Positions 56,901-64,000 of a stretch of DNA of 64,000 nt are shown piece after piece. The notes beneath the pieces were generated by a model that saw nothing but the letters and a program-made list of their open reading frames with translations, had not been told where the DNA came from and did not search any database. Source of the stretch: Avena insularis (lineage: Eukaryota > Streptophyta > Magnoliopsida > Poales > Poaceae). The stretch spans positions 95,029,285-95,093,284 of the forward strand of contig CM042694.1 in NCBI GenBank assembly GCA_023614405.1, read 5' to 3'. The stretch's first letter is position 1. Each line of letters opens with the position of its first letter. The position numbers and the translations under genes were made by a program.

Positions 56901-58914
56901 CTGAAATGACACCATATAAGGTTATGGTTTGGGATAAAACCCAAGTAGTCCTTTCTTAAACATTGGTATGCTATGCATAAGAAAGATGTTTGCAACCAAA
57001 GTCGGATAAACTTGTCTTTGTATTACTGTTAAGTATTCCTCCATAAACACCGGAGACAAAAGTGTTTGTCGCTTAGAACGTCCAGTTTCTTTGAGAAGGA
57101 ATTTTTTTGTGAAAAGTTAAATGGGAGGACAATAGAACTTTGATAAGGTTAAAAGAACCTTAGCTATATGTGCAAAGTTGCGCAGCACCGAAAAGTGTTA
57201 CAAGCGAAGAATAATGCTCATGGCTCACGTGCCTCAAAGGTTGTGGTCACGGAGGTCTAAAGTTTCTATTGAAACAAGTAGGTCGGATGAACAATCAAAT
57301 ACCAAGATTTGAGGGTTGAATCATTATTTGAGAATAATGAACCTACTACATGCAAAGAAGCGATGATGGGCCTCGAGTCAAATGGCTTGAAGCCATATAA
57401 TCCGTGATAGTTCCATACACGAGAAATCAAGTTTTGAACTTGAAGGACCCTCGGAAAAGGTGTAAGACCTTGCAGTTGTGTTTGGATCTATAAAGAAGTA
57501 GATATGGATGTTTCACATCAATAGTCGACATGTTGGGAAAGAGTTCACAACAATGTTCAAAGGTTGTATATGACAAGATTTGATCTTTCACAGCGATTTT
57601 TAGTCTAGACGGATTAATGTAGCAACCACTACATATAATTTGTTATGTGGTAGTAGAATAAACAAAACAAGTTCTTCTAATAGAATGGTTACCTAGGACG
57701 TGTGCATGACACGGTCCAAAGGGTTTTGTTGATTCAAAGGATGCTAAAAGCATATGCAAACTTCAATGGTTGAAGTAAGCATAGCGGAGTTGGAATCTTC
57801 ACTATGATGAAACTGTTAAAAGAGTTTAATTTCATCGGAGACAATGAAGATGCTTGCATTTGCAAGAAATTAAGTGGGAACGCTAAGACATGTTTCTAAT
57901 ACATTATGTGGAAGACATATTGTTGATTGGAAATAATGTATCTTTTATTAACACATATTAAGAATTTCATCCCGATGAAAGACTTAGGCAAAACCAAAAT
58001 ATTTAGCATCAATAGACGCTAATATGGTTGTGCCAGAAGTACATAGACGAGATATTGAATGAATTCAATATAGAAACTACAAGAAAGGTTCTTGTTGCAC
58101 AGAAAGGATTGAAAGAGTTCAATATTGATGATATATTCAAGTGTATTGACATTTGGTAAGTGAAACAAAGATTCAAGTATAGATTGATACTTGATGTATG
58201 AAATCACAAAGAGTATTTATATCAATCATACTGTGATATGTACAAATCCAGATACGTCCTATGCTCTAAATGTTGTGAGCATATACCAGAATGATTTGTA
58301 AGATGATCATTGGACGATAGTAAGGATATTCTTATGATCTTTTGGAAGAACTAAGAGTATATTATTTGTAGAAGTGACAAATAGATGGTTAGTTCATTGT
58401 AAAAGTACTACATTGATACTAGCTTTGTCACAAAGTACAAATTAAGTTTATCTCAATCTAAACTAAGGGTGGCACAATATAATGGAAAGTGAGTTCCATA
58501 ATGGATTTGGATGAGTTCCAAAGTTAAGACATTGTGACAGATACTACAACAAAAGGCTAAGTATGACTGCTATTATAGCAGCAAAGAGGGCATTTGTGTC
58601 AAGTAGTTTGTTATCAAACTAGGTGTAGTTCACAATGAGGATAATACTATGAAGATATATTGTACGACAATATTGTCAACATGTTTTAACCCCAAAGAAC
58701 TAAAGGTCACCGAAAGACCAAATCATACAAAGCCATCTCATTAGAGAATGAGTGATGCGTGAGACGCAAAGACATGCAATTACACACGGACTGGAAGTGT
58801 CGGATCCGGAGATCATTGACCACTAGCAATCGTGTACATACAACACCGGAAAGCCATAGGTGTTGAATACACAAGGTTTGAAACTAGATTATTGACTCTA
58901 GTGCAAGTGGGAGA
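53936..58914 (+). pseudogene. Copia gag-pol interior, first copy, decayed
   Basis: Full-length for this family (~5 kb) but with no ORF above ~120 codons. Y-V-E-D-I-L-L-I-G-N at 57905-57934 is the reverse-transcriptase active site (normally Y-V-D-D) followed by K-D-L-G, so pol was in plus orientation. The end GTGCAAGTGGGAGAT (58901-58915) is the polypurine tract. Gag, protease and integrase were not recognisable. Confidence 0.75.
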
Positions 58915-60784
58915 TTGGAGATATACCCAAGAGGCAATAATAAAGTGGTTATTATCATATCTTCATACTTATGATAAATGTTTACATACCATGCTATAAT
59001 TGTATTAACCGGAAACATTAATACTTGTGTGATTTGTAAACTAAAATAAGAGTCCCTAGTAAATCCTCTTGTTAAACTAGCTTGTTGGTTAATATATGAT
59101 CATTGTTTCCTGATCAAGAACATAGAGATGTTATTAACAACGAGGTCATATCATTAGGAGAATGATGTGATGGACATACTCCTATAGATAAGCGTAGCAT
59201 AAAGATCAAGTCATTTCAATAGTTCAATTGCTATATGCTTTACGATACATAGTAACCTAATTCCTTCGACCATGAGATCATGCATATCACCTTTACGGAT
59301 GGATGCTTTGATGTCATCAAACACCACACCGTAATGAGGTGGCTATAAAGGTGGCATTGAGTGTTCGGAAAGTATTGGTTGAAAAACATGGATCAAGAGT
59401 GGGATTTGTCCATCCACATGACGGATAGATATTCTCTGGGCCCTCTCGGTGAAATGTCATCCAATTAGCTTGCAAGCATGTGACTTGGTCACAAGGGATC
59501 ACATATCAGGAACGAGAAAAGAGTACTTATCGATGAGGTTGAACTAGGTATGCAGAGATACCGACGATCATAACTTCGGATAAGTAACATATCGTGAGAC
59601 AAAGGGAAATTGGTATCGTATGTAAGTGGTTCATTCGACGCAAAGTAATCGTAGAAATATGTGGGAGCCATATGAATTTTCAGATTCCTCTATTGGTTAT
59701 TGATCGGAGAAGTGTCTCGATCATGTCCGCATAATTCACGAACCGTAGGGAGACACACTTAAGGATTCGACGTTGTTTGAGTAGTTATGGTATTATGAGA
59801 AAGAGACCGAATGTTGTTCGGAGTCTCGGATGGGATCCGGGATATCACGAGGAGATCCGGAATGGTCCGAGAATAAGATTCATATAAGGAAAGTCCCATT
59901 TCGGAGTTGGGGAATGGTTCCGTGTTTTCATCGGGAATGTTCTAGAATGTTCGGAATGTCCCACTCCGGAGGGAAGGGTACATGAATGTGTCATTGCAAA
60001 TTGGAATGATTGCATCATGTACTAAGTGTTCTCGCTGTCCAAAATAAAGGGTTTATTTAAATCCTAAATTGAAAAGTCAAACGGCTAGTTTGAAAGTCAA
60101 ACGCAAGTTTTGGAAAGTGGAAAGAGGAGGAGAAGAGGGAAACCGAGTTGGAGAGGGAGACCTCCTCCAACCGGCGCCAACTCAATGCCGAGTTGGGGAG
60201 GGACTCCACTCCTCCCCGGCCAGCCAGCCCTCCCACCTATAAGGAGGGGCAGGGCTCCCTCCTAGACACACAAGTTCCTATCCTCTAATCTAAACCCTAG
60301 ACCTAAACCCCGGTTTAGAGCTATTTCGGTTTAGAGCCTTCTAATTGGTTTAGAGCCTTCTAATTGGTGTGTCTAATTACTAGACCACTAATAGCCTCTC
60401 TCATAAGCTCCACCATACTGCACCGCTTAAGAAGCCTGCGGGATCTCCCTCTACTTAGGTACCACGCCGTTGTCTGCGGAATCGCGAGGAGAGTGCTACA
60501 ACCTCCGCTGCTTTGGAACAAGGAGAGGAAGGTCTTCGCCGAGTACGAACGTGTGACCGATTGGGAGCGCTATGGAACGCGGCGCCGGAAGGATCGTCTA
60601 CGCGATCTTGAGATCGGAAAGAGTACGACTACATCACCCACGAGAATCTGCTCTCGTTAACCGCTTTGGAATCTTCGAGGGTGAGTTATTCCATCGACTC
60701 GTTGTTGCAATCTAGTAGATAGATCTTGGCTTGTTTGTTTGTATGCGATAGAAAATTTTGTTTTCCATGCTACGAACCCCTACA
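58915..60784 (+). repeat. Copia LTR, second copy
   Basis: 1870 bp. The first bases TGT appear lost (GGGAGAT|TGGAGATATACCC). The TATA region is CCTATAAGG, two bases shorter than in the first LTR. Ends CCCCTACA at 60784 with an intact TGGTATCAGAGCC from 60786. Confidence 0.88.
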
Positions 60785-63700
60785 GTGGTATCAGAGCCGT
60801 GTCTATATATAGATCTGTTGCACGAGTAGAACACAATGGTCATTGTGGGCGTTGATGCTTTTATTGTAGATTGCCTTTTGTGTACTTTGCATCTTGCGGT
60901 ATGTTGGGATGAAGCGGCCTGGGCTAACCTTACATGACATCGTTCATGAGACTTGCTCCACGCTTGACATGCAACTCGTTTTGCATAAGTGGCTTTATGC
61001 GGTGCTGTTTCTCCTAGCATAGTAAAGATCCAATTTACAACGGGTAATCAACAATGCTAGTATCAATGTTGTGGTTCTTGTTCGTAGGTTAGAACGACAC
61101 CTATGGAAAGCCCCAAACCACGTAAAATATGCAAAGAAAGTAGAGGCGTCTAACTTTGTTTTGCAGGGGTGTCTTGATGATGTGATATGGCCATGATTGT
61201 GATTATATTTGATGTATGCAATGTTCCTTATTGTAAGTTGGCAACCGGCAGGAGCCATATGGTTGTCTTTAATTTTTGTTAAGACCTGCGTGTCTATTCA
61301 AAATAGTTGTAATAGTTGAAGCTGGTGGACGACAACCATGAAGAAGCATCATTGACCTTGATGCTATGCCGGTGATGATGGAGATCATGTTCATGCTTGA
61401 AGATGGAGATCGGAAGCACAAAGAAGAAAGGTCATATCATATCACATATTATGAATTGCATGTGATGTTAATCCTTTATGCATCTTGTATTGCTTAGTAG
61501 ACGACGGTAGCATTATAAGATGATCCCTCATGCACATAAATTTCAAGTTCTAAAGTGTTCACCCTTAGTATGCACCGTTGCCAAAGCTTGCTGCTTCGAA
61601 GCACCACGTGATGATCGGGTGTCTTTGATTCCGCGGGTGAATACAACGTAAGCAAGCCAGATTTGCTTATGCGGTAGCTAAGGTTTGATCTTGATGAGCC
61701 TAGCATGTACAGACATGGCCTCAGGAACACGGATCACCGAAAGGTAAAGCATGAGTCATATAGTAGATATGATGAACATGTTGATTGTTCGCCATTGAAG
61801 CTACATCAACTCTCGTGATGATCGGTTTTGATGTGGTGGATTTGGTTCGTGTGATCACTAAAACAATGTGAGGGATGTTGTTTTGAGTGGGAGTTCACCT
61901 AGATTAATTTAATTATTAATTAGAACTCAATTTATCATAAACTAAATCAAAGTGAATTTGCATAGTTGTTGTAGTCATTGGCATCCGTTTACCACCTTGC
62001 GCTTAGTTATAATTGAGATGATAGAACTATAGAATTCTGGTTAGTTACTTTACGAACTGGTATCGTATTGTTTTGAAGTGTTAATCTAAAGTTTAAAAGT
62101 CCTATTGCAAACTTTCAGTAAGTTCCGGTTACTCCATGAAGTTTAATAATTAGTATTAAATCAAGAGTAACAATTCCAAATGTTAGTATATAAGTATCAT
62201 GTTTGTCTCCATGATTCTTGATATTCAAAGATTGTCTTAATATCAAGGTTATCTAGGATCTGAAAGAGTTGTTTCAGAAACCATGATGTGTTTTCAGATA
62301 TTGTGATATCTGAAACAAAGTTTTGGTTACAACATGATAGAGTATAATATGACAAAAGTCATGTTCTCATATTTGATGAGAATTTGCAAAAGGTTGGAGA
62401 CACTAGTTGTCCTAATCTTCCAAAAGGTTTTGGAGAGCAACATTATACTCACGATTCACCGTTATAAGCTAGTAGCTTGATCATGGATAAATCCATGATG
62501 AAGGTGAAAATTTGATGAAGGTAAAATGTTTACTACACCAAGAGATTACTAAAGAAAGGAATTTGAAAGAACACCAAACATTTGATAATGGTGATCTACT
62601 TCAAAGTGCAAGTCCAAAGACATTGGTATTTAACTATACACGCTTTGGACTATGTGTCATATGTATGACTCCACTATTGATGTTGATAGATTCTTTCAAA
62701 CAGAAAAGGAAATACTGAAAGAGAATCTCATAAGTATATGGCAGAAAAGAAAAGACTAGAATTGTTCAGTTTAAAGTATATAGATGATATACATGTTATG
62801 GCTATATTCTTTGCTTATTAAACAATGTGGTTCTTAAGTACTTGATACTGAATTTTGTTGGTATGAATCGTCATACGAAACAACACAATTCATGAACTAC
62901 AATGGCCTAAGTAACTAGCAAAAGAATATGTGATGATGTTCATCGAGAACAAAATAAAGGGTTATTGTGTTGCTCGTTAAACATCAAAGCTTGCCTTCAA
63001 GATTTGTTTTATCAGGTATTATGAGAACAAAAGTTGTTCAAATAATTGCCGTAATCCATAAAAGATGGATGATTCGCAAATCTCGTTGGAGAAATCACAT
63101 CCATAAAACTAGTGCTAAAATTGTCGAAAGACAAATTGATTGAAAGATCACTTAGGAAGTGACATCGCCGTTTAAATTATATTGGAAAGAAAACATGAAG
63201 AAAATCCATATGGATGGAATTTTGGAGTCTATTTGATTTTGATCAAATGACGTTTGTGAAACTTTCCTAGAGATAATTAAAACTTCGTTCATAGGCCAAA
63301 AGGGAACGATGGACTAGCTTATTGGAACTTGTACATATTGTTGTACGAAATCCATTATGTGTAGTCAAGAGCGATGGATTTCAACTTCATATGCTTTCTC
63401 CGAAAATTTGAGTGAATATATGAATATTTACTTAATAAGGATGAAGTGTGAAATATTTGAAAAGTTCAAAGAATTTTAAGATGAAGTGCAAAATCATTGT
63501 AACAAGAATATAAATAGTTTATGATAAGATCATAAAGGAAGATATTTGAGTTACAAGTTTAGCATAATACCTAAGATTTAAGGAATCGTTCCGTGGATTT
63601 GCATTTCCCGAAACACCATAAGGGTATGGAGCGTTCGAGGTATGTAATTAAACCTTGTTTGACATGGTAAGATCGAAGGTGTAATTCATAAAACTGTCAT

Positions 63701-64000
63701 TATATTTTAAAGATTAAAAGCTTTAGTGATTACCGTTTTCCACTAAAAGAGCTCCATCATAATCCGCTGAAATGACACCATATAAGGTTATGGTTTGGGA
63801 TAAAACCCAAGTAGTCCTTTCTTAAACATTGGTATGCTATGCATAAGAAAGATGTTTGCAACCAAAGTCGGATAAACTTGTCTTTGTATTACTGTTAAGT
63901 ATTCCTCCATAAACACCGGAGACAAAAGTGTTTGTCGCTTAGAACGTCAAGTTTCTTTGAGAAGGAATTTTTTCGTGAAAAGTTAAATGGGAGGACAATA
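60785..64000 (+). pseudogene. Copia interior, second copy (cut by window)
   Basis: Tracks 53936-57135 base for base apart from small indels and scattered substitutions. No coding frame. The RT motif seen in copy 1 would lie beyond the window. Confidence 0.85.

Larger units (their letters stand above)
52061..64000 (+). mobile_element. Angela/BARE-type copia element in LTR-internal-LTR-internal tandem
   Basis: Two LTRs and two interior copies alternate with a period of ~6.86 kb: LTR 52061-53935, interior 53936-58914, LTR 58915-60784, interior 60785 to the window edge. LTRs begin TGTTGGAGATATACCC and end CCCCTACA; TGGTATCAGAGCC (initiator-Met tRNA primer type) follows the second. This order is what unequal recombination between LTRs gives. 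Both interiors are decayed in the same way, so the duplication came after most of the decay. Confidence 0.85.

Overview
The window is nuclear DNA of a large-genome grass, most likely a cool-season grass (Pooideae: Triticeae or Poeae). Grounds: Angela/BARE-type copia LTRs, CACTA elements with the GGGACTAAAGG subterminal word, Ty3/gypsy elements with TGATG...TATCA LTRs, and one small family of plant F-box/PP2 (phloem-protein-2-like) genes. Nearly everything is nested transposable elements. No tRNA genes, CRISPR arrays or operons are visible.

Layout. 1-1.2 kb: purine-rich tandem duplication and an inverted retroelement leader. 1.2-11.6 kb: minus-strand non-autonomous gypsy element A (gag only), truncated at its 3' side, holding a complete younger minus-strand non-autonomous gypsy element E (1960-8501). 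11.6-16.2 kb: low-copy DNA with a 61-bp minisatellite, a decayed two-exon host-like gene and a ~157-bp tandem repeat. 16.2-30.1 kb: plus-strand gypsy element C with paired LTRs, a gag-protease frame, a hairpin-repeat array and a second ORF behind its own spliced leader; it is interrupted by complete element D (20254-24847). 30.3-31.2 kb: a solo copia-like LTR, then an F-box/PP2 fragment. 31.8-44.9 kb: a ~13-kb CACTA transposon with decayed TNP2 transposase and a second gene ending in a Ulp1-like protease domain; a hAT-like element, a MITE and a long-TIR element sit inside it. 44.9-46.1 kb: LINE-like debris. 46.6-48.1 kb: the best host gene, an F-box/PP2 protein in three exons. 48.7-50.0 kb: a complete short CACTA derivative carrying a 5S rRNA-like segment. 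50.1-51.75 kb: a second, broken F-box/PP2 copy. 52.1 kb to the end: Angela/BARE-type copia element arranged LTR-internal-LTR-internal.

How the parts relate. The two gypsy families A and C lack reverse transcriptase and integrase and would need enzymes from elsewhere, yet they share three unusual non-coding modules: a stem-loop with loop AGGCAA after the gag/protease frame, an array of ~103-bp units each able to fold into a hairpin, and a leader sequence. One copy of the same hairpin lies upstream of the TATA box in each LTR. In C the array and leader sit directly in front of the second ORF, which suggests a separately expressed second transcript. Many in-frame stops across unrelated elements are TAG where glutamine (CAG) is expected, fitting deamination of methylated CHG sites. 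Coordinates of LTRs and TSDs were read by eye. No alignment or database search was run.
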